A DNA stretch of 13,225 bases from Clostridia bacterium (GCA_900754755.1 CAAEEC010000027.1:1-13225); one strand, 5' to 3'. Counted from the stretch's first letter, positions 1 through 6,633 are shown. Program-made: numbers and translations. The notes: generated by a model not told the origin, from the letters alone.

Positions 1-1208
1 CGATATAAGCCTGCCAATAGTCTGACCAGTGTAGTTTTTCCAGAACCATTCTTACCAACAAGCGCAACGCATTCTCCGGAGCAAATGGTAAATGTCGCAT
101 TGCGTATAATGATTTTTTCCGTGCCAGGGTAAGCGAAGGACAAATTTTTTGCTTCTATTAACGGATCTGCCTTTACTGTATTTACCTTAATATCCGTGCT
201 AACCACTATGCTTTCATCCAATTCTTCAAGTGTTTTGCGATAATGGTCTATGGCATGCAATTGTGGGGGCAGCGCACAAATACCGTCTATCAATTCCGTA
301 AGACCTGCCTGGAATCCGATACATGCCGTCAAAAACATCGCTGCATCGCCAATCGATACTGTTCCCTGTATAGCTTGATATATAATAAGCAGATATACAA
401 CTCCGCATCCGGCATAAGCAGTGCATGTCGCAAGGGCATAAGTATATGCATACTTGCCAAATATCGCTTTGGATGCCTTCAGTTGATCCTTTGCGGCCAC
501 TTGAAATTTATGACGCAAATAATTCATGGCATTATATGATCGAATTTCTTCAAAATTTTCTCGGTTCAACATAGCATCTGAATAGTATGCCATTTTTCGC
601 CGTTGTGGTGACATAGAAAACAAATACGCCATCACATTCTCCTCATATTGATTGTTGGCAATAAGAACCCATATGGTACTGATCGCCAGAATCAATATGT
701 AATAAAAATCTATTTGACCCAATATCACAACATAGCCAATCGTTCCAACAAGCAGAGAAACACTTCCAAACAATTGCATCAGTACTGAATTGGGAGTGCG
801 CTTAGTTAGATTCCGTGCCTGCTCTAAACGGCTCAAAAATTTCGGGTCATCCATTTTGCTTACAGGTACTTTATCGAGTTTGCTAAGAATTTGATATTCC
901 ATGTCATTACCAATTTCTTCTGTCACAACACGATTCAAAGCGAACAACAGGCGGTTTTGAAGTTTTAAAACCGCTTGAAACAGAATTATGATAACCGCGT
1001 ATGTAGACAAAATCATATATGAGCGATTCTCAATAATACCGTCTAGGATTTTGCTGATGAAATAAGATTGACAAACTCCGCCAAAACCAGCGAGAATGGC
1101 TCCAAACATTGCTAATGCAAAGAATAATGGTGCTATTCTCAAAATAAACCCCACTACGTATTGTAAGTTCTTTAATACATCGCGAAATATATTTTTTATA
1201 TTATTCAT
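1..1208 (-). CDS. ABC transporter, fused permease and ATPase (3' end outside window)
   Basis: Seen: an open frame of 402 complete codons on the minus strand, checked codon by codon without a stop, running off the left edge. The start ATG (1208-1206) has an AGGAG eight bases upstream. Residues about 22-50, 65-85, 135-185 and 255-280 are hydrophobic, fitting the membrane domain of an exporter half-transporter. From about residue 350 the nucleotide-binding domain begins; Walker A GKNGSGKTT is at 385-393 and the window ends nine residues later, so signature, Walker B and H-loop cannot be judged. There is no N-terminal C39 peptidase domain. Known: half-transporters of this shape export peptides, lipids or drugs. 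Inference: the RRK..YY...L...EN..EIRSY block (about 203-226) recalls NisT/LanT-like peptide exporters, but the cargo cannot be named. The gene is far more AT-rich than everything to its right, which suggests acquisition. Confidence 0.9.
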   Translation of the reverse strand, partial: MNNIKNIFRDVLKNLQYVVGFILRIAPLFFALAMFGAILAGFGGVCQSYFISKILDGIIENRSYMILSTYAVIIILFQAVLKLQNRLLFALNRVVTEEIGNDMEYQILSKLDKVPVSKMDDPKFLSRLEQARNLTKRTPNSVLMQLFGSVSLLVGTIGYVVILGQIDFYYILILAISTIWVLIANNQYEENVMAYLFSMSPQRRKMAYYSDAMLNRENFEEIRSYNAMNYLRHKFQVAAKDQLKASKAIFGKYAYTYALATCTAYAGCGVVYLLIIYQAIQGTVSIGDAAMFLTACIGFQAGLTELIDGICALPPQLHAIDHYRKTLEELDESIVVSTDIKVNTVKADPLIEAKNLSFAYPGTEKIIIRNATFTICSGECVALVGKNGSGKTTLVRLLAGLY

Positions 1209-1325
1209 CGCTCATTCTCCTCTCCACCATAATATTTACCAGAACAAAAGTTCTTATTGATACAAATCAAGATGCCGCTTCTGCAAACCAAATTTTTCTA
1301 TTGCTGAAATATCGCTTTAATTATC

Positions 1326-1354
1326 AGTATACAATATGCTGTATATTTTGTCAA
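1326..1354 (-). promoter_or_regulatory. Sigma-A-type promoter of the AT-rich ABC transporter
   Basis: On the minus strand a perfect -35 TTGACA (1354-1349) is followed after exactly 17 bases by TATACT (1331-1326), one mismatch from the -10 consensus. Transcription would start near 1319, leaving a leader of about 110 nt before the ATG at 1208. That leader contains the perfect short inverted repeat AGAAC-N4-GTTCT at 1241-1254. AT-rich sequence lies upstream of the -35 box. Confidence 0.85.
1328..1345. promoter_or_regulatory. Dyad inside the promoter, candidate operator
   Basis: TATACA (1328-1333) and TGTATA (1340-1345) form a perfect 6-bp inverted repeat around six bases. One arm lies in the -10 box and the rest in the spacer, so a bound dimer would block RNA polymerase. 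Operators placed this way are known for GntR/YtrA- and PadR-type repressors of transporter operons. No such regulator gene is visible in the window, so the assignment is inference. Confidence 0.45.
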
Positions 1355-1563
1355 TATATATATATATGACTTTTATATTAATTTTAGGGTTGCTTATACC
1401 AATTTGGTGAGAAGGAGTGAAAGTTCAGCGTCCAATCGAAGGTGCCATGCGTTGGTGAGCAGGCCAAAATTTGCCGCACTGCGATAGCGGCTGATAATGG
1501 CGGGCGCAAGTTCAGAAGTTTCCAATCGTTTCAGATGCAATTCCGGCAGATTTTGCTAAAATT

Positions 1564-1602
1564 CCCGGTTACGCCTTTTCCGGGTAAAAAGGTGCAACCG
1601 GG
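1564..1602. repeat. Long imperfect inverted repeat (hairpin)
   Basis: CCCGGTT (1564-1570) pairs with AACCGGG (1596-1602). After one A/C mismatch the stem continues with CGCCTTTT (1572-1579) against AAAAGGTG (1587-1594), leaving a 7-base loop. Fifteen of sixteen positions pair if one G-U is counted, and that wobble forms only in plus-strand RNA. No U-run follows on either strand, so it is not a standard terminator. Confidence 0.6.
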
Positions 1603-1695
1603 CGCAAAAATGCTGCGCAATACCGCCAGGGCGCGGCACTCCTCTAGCGAAGCTGAAGTGTCGAACACACAAAGCGGAAGAGCGTTATATATTGG

Positions 1696-1725
1696 GCTTG
1701 CCGCGAGTCTAAGATTTCGGCAAGC
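1696..1725 (-). terminator. Hairpin just after tex, weak terminator candidate
   Basis: GCTTGCCG (1696-1703) and CGGCAAGC (1718-1725) form a perfect 8-bp inverted repeat with a 14-base loop, starting about 10 bases after the tex stop codon. On the minus strand it is followed by an AT-rich stretch (AATATATAA) and not by a true U-tract, so termination is possible but not well supported. Confidence 0.4.
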
Positions 1726-1735
1726 AAATTTTGCT

Positions 1736-3898
1736 TCACGGCGTGCCCGCCGGTTTGCGCATGGTGAGGGAAATGCGGTTCTTATCCTTTTCCACGGAAA
1801 GCACCCACACCGTCACCACATCGCCCACCGAAACCACTTCGCTGGGATGGCGCACGCGCCGGCCAGAAAGCTGCGAAATGTGCACCAACCCATCCCGATG
1901 CACGCCGATATCCACAAACGCGCCGAAATCCGTCACGTTGCGCACCGTGCCCTTGAGTTCCATGCCCTCCGTGAGGTCGTCCATATCGAGCACATCCGTG
2001 CGCAGAAGCGGCGGGGGCAGTTCATCACGCGGGTCTCGGCCCGGCTTTTCCAGCTCTTTTACGATATCGCGCAGCGTCGGCTCTCCTGCGCCCGTCTGTT
2101 CCGCCAAGCTTTTGTAGCCCATCTCTTCGGCTTTCAGGCGCAAAAGGCCTTTTTGCGCGTCTTCCAGCGAGCAGCCGCACATCTTGAGCAGCGCTTTCGC
2201 CGCCGCGTAGGATTCTGGATGCACGCCGGTGTTTTCCATGGGATCCTTGCCGCCCGGCACGCGCAAAAAGCCCGCGCACTGCTCAAACGCCTTCGGCCCC
2301 AGCTTGGGCACCTTCTTGAGCGCCGCGCGCGAGGCGAACGCGCCGTTTTCCTCGCGGTAAGCGACGATGTTCTTCGCCACCGCGGCGTTGATGCCTGCCA
2401 CATGCGAAAGCAACGAAGTGCTGGCCGTGTTCACATCCACGCCCACGGCGTTCACGCAGTCCTCCACCACGCCCGCGAGCGCCTCGTCCAGCCGGGCTTC
2501 TTTGAGGTCGTGCTGATACTGGCCCACGCCAATGGCCTTGGGATCGATTTTCACCAGTTCCGCCAGCGGATCCTGCAACCGGCGCGCGATGGACACCGCG
2601 CTGCGCAGCGATACGTCGAATTGCGGGAATTCCTCCGCCGCGAGTTTGGAGGCCGAATACACCGACGCGCCCGCCTCGCTCACCACCATGTAGGAAAGCC
2701 CGCTTCCCAAGCTCATCTCGCGCATCACGTCCACAAAAAACTGCTCCGTCTCGCGCGAAGCCGTGCCGTTGCCAATGGCAACCACCGAAACGCCGTGCTT
2801 GCGGATCAGCGCTTCCACCGTCTTTTTCGCCTGCTCCACCTTGCCGTGCGAAGGCAGCGGATAGATCACCCCCGTATCGAGCACGCGGCCCGTGGCGTCC
2901 ACCACCGCGACCTTGCAACCCGTGCGGATGCCCGGATCCAACCCCATCGCCACCTTGCCGCGCACGGGCGGCTGCATGAGCAGCGGCTTCAAATTGAGCG
3001 CAAACACGCGGATGGCGGCTTCCTGCGCGCGCTCGGTCAAGTCGCCGCGCAGTTCATTTTCCAAAGAGGGGGCGATCAGGCGGCTGTAAGCGTCCCGCGC
3101 GGCCGCCTCCACCAGCGGCGTGGTGGTGCTGCCCGGCCGCACATACAGCGCGCACACTTCGTTTTCCGCCTGCTGCGCGTCCACCTCCAGGCTGACCTTC
3201 AAAAAGCCCTCGGCCTCGCCGCGGTTCACCGCCAGCACGCGATGGGAGGCCATCAGGCGCATGGTTTCCTGATGCTCATAATACATGCGGTATACGCTGT
3301 CCTCTTCCTTCGCAGCCCGCGTGCGCACCTGGGCCGTGCGCAGATAAAGCGCCTTGAGCTTGGCGCGCACGCGCGCATCGTCGCTCACGCGCTCGGCCAG
3401 GATGTCCATCGCCCCCGCGAGCGCGGCTTGCTCGCTCTCCACACCCTTTTCTTCGCTGAGAAAGGGCGCGGCCAACTCCTCGGGCGGCTTGCGCTTTTCC
3501 GCCTGCAATTGCAAAATGTCGCACAGCGGTTCCAGGCCCTTTTCCCGGGCGATCATCGCGCGCGTGCGGCGCTTGGGGCGGTAAGGCCGGTAAATGTCCT
3601 CCAGCTCGCCCATCGTGCCCGCCGCATCCAGCGCGCGCTGCAATTCCTCCGTCCACACTTCCAGCTTTTGTAGCGAAGCGGCGATCTCTTCGCGCCGGGC
3701 TTCCAGCGCGCGCAACTGCGCCAGCCGCTCGGCGATTTCGCGCAATTTCTGGTCGTCCAGCTCGCCGTGCTGCTCCTTGCGGTAGCGCGCAATAAACGGC
3801 AGGGTGTTGCCCTCGTCCAGCAGCCGGATCACAGCCTCGGCCTGCCAGGGTTGAATTTTGAATTCTGTCGCCAATATCTTGGCCGCTTCCATCGCCAT
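1736..3898 (-). CDS. tex: Tex-family RNA-binding transcription accessory protein
   Basis: 720 residues, within the usual Tex length. Visible in order: the Tex N-terminal region (IARYRKEQHGELDDQKL, about 36-52), a YqgF/RuvX-like RNase H fold starting with MGLDPGIRTG near 318-327, the GVGQYQHD motif at 457-464, a helix-hairpin-helix region around 490-560, and a C-terminal S1 domain (GTVRNVTDFGAFVDIG...GLVHISQLS, about 650-678). Known: Tex binds nucleic acid through S1 and is a conserved cytoplasmic factor tied to transcription and RNA metabolism. The frame extends 60 codons further upstream, but the ATG at 3898 has AGGAG eleven bases ahead and gives the family N-terminus; a second ATG two codons later is possible. 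It is divergent from the GH29 gene and has its own promoter candidate. No motif looks damaged. Confidence 0.96.
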   Translation of the reverse strand: MAMEAAKILATEFKIQPWQAEAVIRLLDEGNTLPFIARYRKEQHGELDDQKLREIAERLAQLRALEARREEIAASLQKLEVWTEELQRALDAAGTMGELEDIYRPYRPKRRTRAMIAREKGLEPLCDILQLQAEKRKPPEELAAPFLSEEKGVESEQAALAGAMDILAERVSDDARVRAKLKALYLRTAQVRTRAAKEEDSVYRMYYEHQETMRLMASHRVLAVNRGEAEGFLKVSLEVDAQQAENEVCALYVRPGSTTTPLVEAAARDAYSRLIAPSLENELRGDLTERAQEAAIRVFALNLKPLLMQPPVRGKVAMGLDPGIRTGCKVAVVDATGRVLDTGVIYPLPSHGKVEQAKKTVEALIRKHGVSVVAIGNGTASRETEQFFVDVMREMSLGSGLSYMVVSEAGASVYSASKLAAEEFPQFDVSLRSAVSIARRLQDPLAELVKIDPKAIGVGQYQHDLKEARLDEALAGVVEDCVNAVGVDVNTASTSLLSHVAGINAAVAKNIVAYREENGAFASRAALKKVPKLGPKAFEQCAGFLRVPGGKDPMENTGVHPESYAAAKALLKMCGCSLEDAQKGLLRLKAEEMGYKSLAEQTGAGEPTLRDIVKELEKPGRDPRDELPPPLLRTDVLDMDDLTEGMELKGTVRNVTDFGAFVDIGVHRDGLVHISQLSGRRVRHPSEVVSVGDVVTVWVLSVEKDKNRISLTMRKPAGTP

Positions 3899-3978
3899 TG
3901 CAGGAAATTCTCCTCTCTCACTCGTGCGCCGCAAGTGCAAAATCGCCCGAGCGGGCGGCGCGCACCTGCAAGCATATG

Positions 3979-4007
3979 TGTATAGTGCCAAAAAAATCGA
4001 TTTTAAA
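3979..4007 (-). promoter_or_regulatory. Promoter candidate for tex
   Basis: On the minus strand TTTAAA (4007-4002), 17 bases and TATACA (3984-3979) give a plausible sigma-A promoter, about 70 nt before the ribosome-binding site of tex. A second -10-like TATACT lies at 4072-4067 but has a poor -35 partner (TTGTAT), so it is the weaker choice. Confidence 0.5.
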
Positions 4008-4028
4008 CGCAAAAGCCACTTTGGGCCC

Positions 4029-4057
4029 TTTTCAATCGCCCAGGCACGTGCTATGAT
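4029..4057 (+). promoter_or_regulatory. Promoter candidate for the GH29 gene (extended -10)
   Basis: TTTTCA (4029-4034), a 17-base spacer and TATGAT (4052-4057); the spacer ends in TGC, giving an extended -10 (TGnTATGAT). The start point would be near 4064, about 50 nt before the ATG at 4114. The short divergent region also carries the tex promoter candidates. Confidence 0.6.
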
Positions 4058-4113
4058 ATAGGCATCAGTATACCACAAAACCCCTGAAAATACAATTGTG
4101 GGAGGAAAAGGTT

Positions 4114-5088
4114 ATGGACAAATTCACATGGTTCCGCGAGGCGAAATTCGGCCTGATGGTGCATTGGGGGCTATATTCCCTGCCCGCCGGCGAGTGGAAA
4201 GGCGAGCGCATGGCCTATATCGGCGAATGGATTCAATCGCGTTTCCGCATCCCGAACGCGGAATACCACGCGCTCGCTCGCGCCTTCAATCCCATGCTGT
4301 TCGACGCGGAAGAATGGGTGTCCCTCGCGCAGGATGCGGGCATGCGCTACATCGTGTTCACCGCCAAGCACCACGAGGGGTTCGCCATGTTCCGTTCGCG
4401 CGCGAGCCGCTTTAACATCGTGGACGCCACGCCCTTTGGCCGCGACGTGGTGGAAGAACTGGCGAATGCCTGCGCGCGCAAAGGCATGAGGCTGGGACTG
4501 TATTATTCGCAGGATCTGGACTGGAGCGAGCCGAACGGCGGCGGTTACACGCTCGGCCACACGAACCACGGCCCGCACGACGACGAATGCATGGCCTGGA
4601 CCAACGACTGGGATTTTCCAGAGAACGACAAAAAGGACTACGCGCAGTGCTTTGAGAGCAAGATCGTACCGCAGGTGAAGGAAATCCTCACGCAATATGG
4701 CGAACTGTGCCTGATCTGGTTCGATACGCCCACCACGCTTTCCCCCGCGCAGAGTCAAACGCTGGTGGACATGGTGCATACCTACCAGCCCAATTGCCTG
4801 ATCAACTCGCGCATCGGCAACGGCCTGGGCGACTACCGATCCCTGGGCGATAACCAGATTCCCGAGGAATACCTTTCCGGCGGCCTGTTCGAAACGCCTG
4901 CCACCCTCAACGATACCTGGGGCTATAAGTCCTTTGATAACAACTGGAAGGACGCACGCCGCGTGCTTGATCTCAAACGGCACCTCAACGAGCGCGGTAT
5001 CAACTATCTTTTGAACGTCGGCCCGGACTACCTGGGCCGCATTCCCGCGCCCGCCGCGCAAATTCTGCGCAGCGTGGGCAGGGTATAG
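4114..5088 (+). CDS. Glycoside hydrolase family 29 alpha-L-fucosidase, catalytic domain only
   Basis: 324 residues. GH29 landmarks: KFGLMVHWGLYSLPAGEW (11-28), TAKHHEGFAMF (83-93) as in the family's active-site HH motif, LGLYYS..DW (127-137) and LIWFDTP (200-206), where Asp204 sits at the place of the GH29 nucleophile. Known: GH29 enzymes release L-fucose from glycans with retention. The start ATG at 4114 has GGAGG eight bases upstream; a TTG 18 bases earlier is in frame but overlaps that site. There is no signal peptide, so the enzyme should be cytoplasmic and act on imported oligosaccharides. The protein stops shortly after NYLLNVGP (297-304) and lacks the C-terminal beta-sandwich seen in many GH29 enzymes. 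No sugar transporter adjoins it. Family call secure; exact substrate unknown. Confidence 0.92.
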   Translation: MDKFTWFREAKFGLMVHWGLYSLPAGEWKGERMAYIGEWIQSRFRIPNAEYHALARAFNPMLFDAEEWVSLAQDAGMRYIVFTAKHHEGFAMFRSRASRFNIVDATPFGRDVVEELANACARKGMRLGLYYSQDLDWSEPNGGGYTLGHTNHGPHDDECMAWTNDWDFPENDKKDYAQCFESKIVPQVKEILTQYGELCLIWFDTPTTLSPAQSQTLVDMVHTYQPNCLINSRIGNGLGDYRSLGDNQIPEEYLSGGLFETPATLNDTWGYKSFDNNWKDARRVLDLKRHLNERGINYLLNVGPDYLGRIPAPAAQILRSVGRV

Positions 5089-5103
5089 CGGCGCGAAACG
5101 CCT

Positions 5104-5132
5104 GGGCGGCGGCGCATTTCGCGTCGCCGCCC
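5104..5132 (+). terminator. GC-rich hairpin after the GH29 gene
   Basis: GGGCGGCG (5104-5111) and CGCCGCCC (5125-5132) form a perfect 8-bp stem 15 bases after the fucosidase stop. On the plus strand it is followed by GAAAAAA and not by a U-run, so it is a weak terminator candidate and may instead stabilise the 3' end of the message. Confidence 0.4.
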
Positions 5133-5162
5133 GAAAAAAGCATTCAAAATAAGGAGAAAAAC

Positions 5163-5561
5163 ATGCGCAAGAAAACGATATTTCTAGCCCTGGCTCTGCT
5201 CTTCCTTATCCCGTGCGCCGCCGGGGCAGAAAGCGAGCCTAGCCAGCTGCTGGAATTGCTGCAGGATTCGCTGATCGCGCCTTATGAAGAAGCCCTGCCG
5301 TTGATACAGCGCGATTGCGCCACGGGCGAATGGATCGTGATCGAAGATCGCGCTCTAGCCTCCCCCCGCCCCCACAGAGCCGCCGTCATATGCGAGTATC
5401 CGTACCTGATGGTGTACCAACGCCCTGCTTATCCCAATTGGCATCCTCGCGGGAGAGCGATCCCGTCCGGCGTAACGAGTGCCCATGTCGTAAAAATTTC
5501 AATTTCTCCTTCAACCATTCGCGTGCCCTCTCGCTTTCCGCCCATTGGTGGATCTGGCTGA
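5163..5561 (+). pseudogene. Truncated secreted protein of unknown function
   Basis: AAGGAG six bases before ATG 5163 and a clear signal peptide: positive MRKK, hydrophobic core 5-18, likely cleavage after Ala-Gly-Ala (22/23). The mature part seen (SQLLELLQDSLIAPYEEALP and GEWIVIEDRA) is not a family I recognise. The frame stays open to 5561, but from about 5500 onward the other strand encodes a recognisable ISAs1-type transposase N-terminus, so the last ~20 residues are transposase antisense and not native protein. I infer that about 110 native codons remain and that the rest was lost when the element inserted and was later partly deleted. It lies 74 bases after the GH29 gene on the same strand and could once have shared its transcript. 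Confidence 0.6.
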
Positions 5562-5691
5562 CGTTTTTCAGCCCGCACAGACTCCCCAAGATTACAATGG
5601 CTAGCGCTTCTCCCAAGCTGTAAGAATGCCCATCGTACTCCCGTTCGCTCTCCACTTCATCCATGGACTCCAATAATCTTTCTGCTCTCAT
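5386..5691 (-). mobile_element. ISAs1-type transposase, N-terminal fragment
   Basis: The frame starts at ATG 5691 and reads MRAERLLESMDEVE, then HSYSLGEALAIVILGSLCGL and SQIHQWAESERAREWLKEK, which matches the N-terminal domain of ISAs1/H-repeat transposases (acidic start, GEAL.I.I...LCG, then an aromatic/charged helix). After about residue 63 (near 5500) the similarity ends; the remaining codons to 5386 are antisense to the secreted-protein gene. The catalytic DDE domain is absent, so the fragment cannot transpose. The right end of the element probably lies between 5692 and 5770, but I could not define a terminal inverted repeat or target duplication. Family assignment is from recall of the motif pattern. 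Confidence 0.7.
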
Positions 5692-5770
5692 ACCTCTTTT
5701 TTACCATACTCTTCTGCCTTTGTCTTAAAAATTGATTTCCATGCAAGGCGAATGCGGGCTCGCCGTTCGG

Positions 5771-6229
5771 CTACCCTATCCGCCGGGCCCACCAATAGGC
5801 CGCGAGCTTGAGCGCCACCGCGAAGGCCAGCGCGGCAAACGCCGCGTAGAAGGCCGACATATCGAACAGCGCGCAGGTGCAAGTCAAAAACAATAGCCCG
5901 ATCAAAAGGACGTCCATCACGAGGCCACCGCTCTTATCGTGCAAATAGCGATTGCGCTCATCCCGCTCCGCGAGTAGCTGTTCCCGCAGGCGCAGCCGGT
6001 CGCGCAGCATTTTTTTGTAGCCCACCAGGCGCGCAATGGCATACGCCAGCCCGCCGAAGAAAATCGCGCGGTAGGCGAACTGCGCCAAATCCGTCATCCG
6101 GCGCGAATCGCCGCCCCCCAGCTCCGCCACCGCCACCATGTAAACCAGCATCAAGGCGATCACGCCCCACAGCACGCGGATGCGCAGGCGAATCACCTGC
6201 GAAAACGGACGCTCACTCCAAGGTTTCAT
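5771..6229 (-). CDS. Four-helix membrane protein paired with an XRE regulator
   Basis: 152 residues. Hydrophobic segments at about 18-36, 51-71, 103-122 and 126-147 predict four membrane helices, with a highly charged cytoplasmic-looking loop between helices 2 and 3 (KKMLRDRLRLREQLL at 72-86 and ERDERNRYLHDKSGG at 88-102). The DERNRY loop recalls small uncharacterised Bacillota membrane proteins of the DUF2178/DUF6773 type, but I do not claim a family. ATG 6229 is preferred over the in-frame upstream start at 6349, because AAGGAGGAGG lies just ahead and the upstream part is antisense-like coding of the regulator. The start overlaps the end of the regulator gene by 17 bases, so the two are translationally coupled. 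Function unknown; the pairing suggests the regulator controls or responds to this protein. Confidence 0.8.
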   Translation of the reverse strand: MKPWSERPFSQVIRLRIRVLWGVIALMLVYMVAVAELGGGDSRRMTDLAQFAYRAIFFGGLAYAIARLVGYKKMLRDRLRLREQLLAERDERNRYLHDKSGGLVMDVLLIGLLFLTCTCALFDMSAFYAAFAALAFAVALKLAAYWWARRIG

Positions 6230-6446
6230 ACCGGGCCTCCTCCTTTTGCAAGTTTTCTTCCAGGCAACACAGTTCCTCCACGCTGGTGCGGAATTCCCGC
6301 GCCAAGCGATAGGCCAGCAGCAGCGAAGGACTATATTGTTCGCGCTCAATGGAAATGATGGTTCTGGCCGAAACGCGCACCCGATCCGCCAACTGTTGCT
6401 GCGTGAGCCCCGCGGCCAGTCGGGCCTGGCGCACCTTGGTTTTCAT
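6213..6446 (-). CDS. Small XRE-family helix-turn-helix regulator
   Basis: 77 residues, almost all taken up by a Cro/C1-type domain: VRQARLAAGLTQQQLADRV (5-23), the recognition helix VSARTIISIEREQY (24-37), then SPSLLLAYRLAREF and VEEL (39-58). Known: this compact class in Bacillota often represses its own operon and the adjoining membrane-protein gene. The ATG at 6446 is preceded by a G-rich site (AAGGGGGAG) with normal spacing; an in-frame ATG at 6473 has no such site and falls within the operator. Its promoter carries two adjacent palindromes that are the obvious binding sites. The stop codon lies inside the start of the next gene. Confidence 0.9.
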   Translation of the reverse strand: MKTKVRQARLAAGLTQQQLADRVRVSARTIISIEREQYSPSLLLAYRLAREFRTSVEELCCLEENLQKEEARYETLE

Positions 6447-6463
6447 GCCGCACTCCCCCTTCA

Positions 6464-6494
6464 CATGAAGCATACTTCATGAAGCCAACTTCAT
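6464..6494. promoter_or_regulatory. Twin palindromic operator of the XRE regulator
   Basis: Two inverted repeats with the same arms lie side by side: CATGAAG-N4-CTTCATG (6464-6481) and ATGAAG-N4-CTTCAT (6479-6494). Their centres are 14 bases apart and they share the bases at 6479-6481. They start at the -10 box (6493-6498) and cover the expected transcription start, the ideal place for repression. Autoregulation by the XRE protein encoded immediately downstream is inferred from position and symmetry. Confidence 0.75.
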
Positions 6495-6521
6495 ATTAGC
6501 ACAAATCCGCGCCGTTGTCAA
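6493..6521 (-). promoter_or_regulatory. Promoter of the XRE/membrane-protein operon
   Basis: On the minus strand a perfect TTGACA (6521-6516), a 17-base spacer ending in TGC (extended -10) and TAATAT (6498-6493). This is among the strongest-looking promoters in the window and fits a tightly repressed operon. Confidence 0.88.
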
Positions 6522-6603
6522 GCGGTTTGGGCGCAATGGGCCAAAAGGCCGATCTGGCAGACGAATGGACATTGCAAATCAACCCGCAGATTTTCCGGCA
6601 CGC

Positions 6604-6633
6604 AAAAGGGCCGCCTCGCAAAAGAGGCAGCCC
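6604..6633 (-). terminator. Rho-independent terminator of the ABC exporter operon
   Basis: In minus-strand RNA a 10-bp stem (6633-6624 with 6617-6608) closes a 6-base loop and is followed by UUUU (6607-6604). One position is G-U on the minus strand but an A/C mismatch on the plus strand, which supports the minus direction. It lies about 50 bases after the stop of the second ABC gene. Confidence 0.82.

Larger units (their letters stand above)
1421..1735. other. Gene-free, palindrome-rich stretch at the composition boundary
   Basis: About 315 bases between the stop of tex and the AT-rich transporter promoter region hold no convincing gene. Two overlapping minus-strand frames stay open for roughly 50 codons, but neither has a start codon with a ribosome-binding site. 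Several inverted repeats are packed here: GCCGC/GCGGC around 1473-1491, a long one at 1564-1602, GCGCA/TGCGC at 1602-1618 and GCTTGCCG/CGGCAAGC at 1696-1725. Base composition changes from AT-rich to GC-rich near 1430. It could be an untranslated RNA, a dispersed palindromic element or gene debris; the sequence alone does not decide. Confidence 0.5.

Noticed and set aside
226..539. Short open frames on both strands inside the AT-rich block
   Set aside because: They lie out of frame within the partial ABC transporter, which is open from 1208 to the edge.
1201..1230. Nine-codon frame overlapping the start of the ABC transporter, a possible leader peptide
   Set aside because: Its ATG has no ribosome-binding site of its own and its body contains the site of the transporter; chance is the simpler explanation.
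1421..1528. Imperfect direct repeat (AAGTTCAG...TCCAATCG) at 1421-1438 and 1508-1528, considered as an attachment-site remnant
   Set aside because: Too short and interrupted, with no integrase or tRNA nearby, so it is not distinguishable from chance.
1442..3673. 743-codon open frame on the plus strand
   Set aside because: It is antisense to tex over almost its full length; tex has full family motifs and a proper start. Long antisense frames are expected from GC-rich codon use.
3899..4078. 60-codon N-terminal extension of tex
   Set aside because: It has no ribosome-binding site, covers the tex promoter candidate and is not typical of the family; the ATG at 3898 fits better.
5692..5770. Terminal inverted repeat and target duplication of the ISAs1-type remnant
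   Set aside because: No matching partner end survives in the window, so the element's boundary cannot be fixed.
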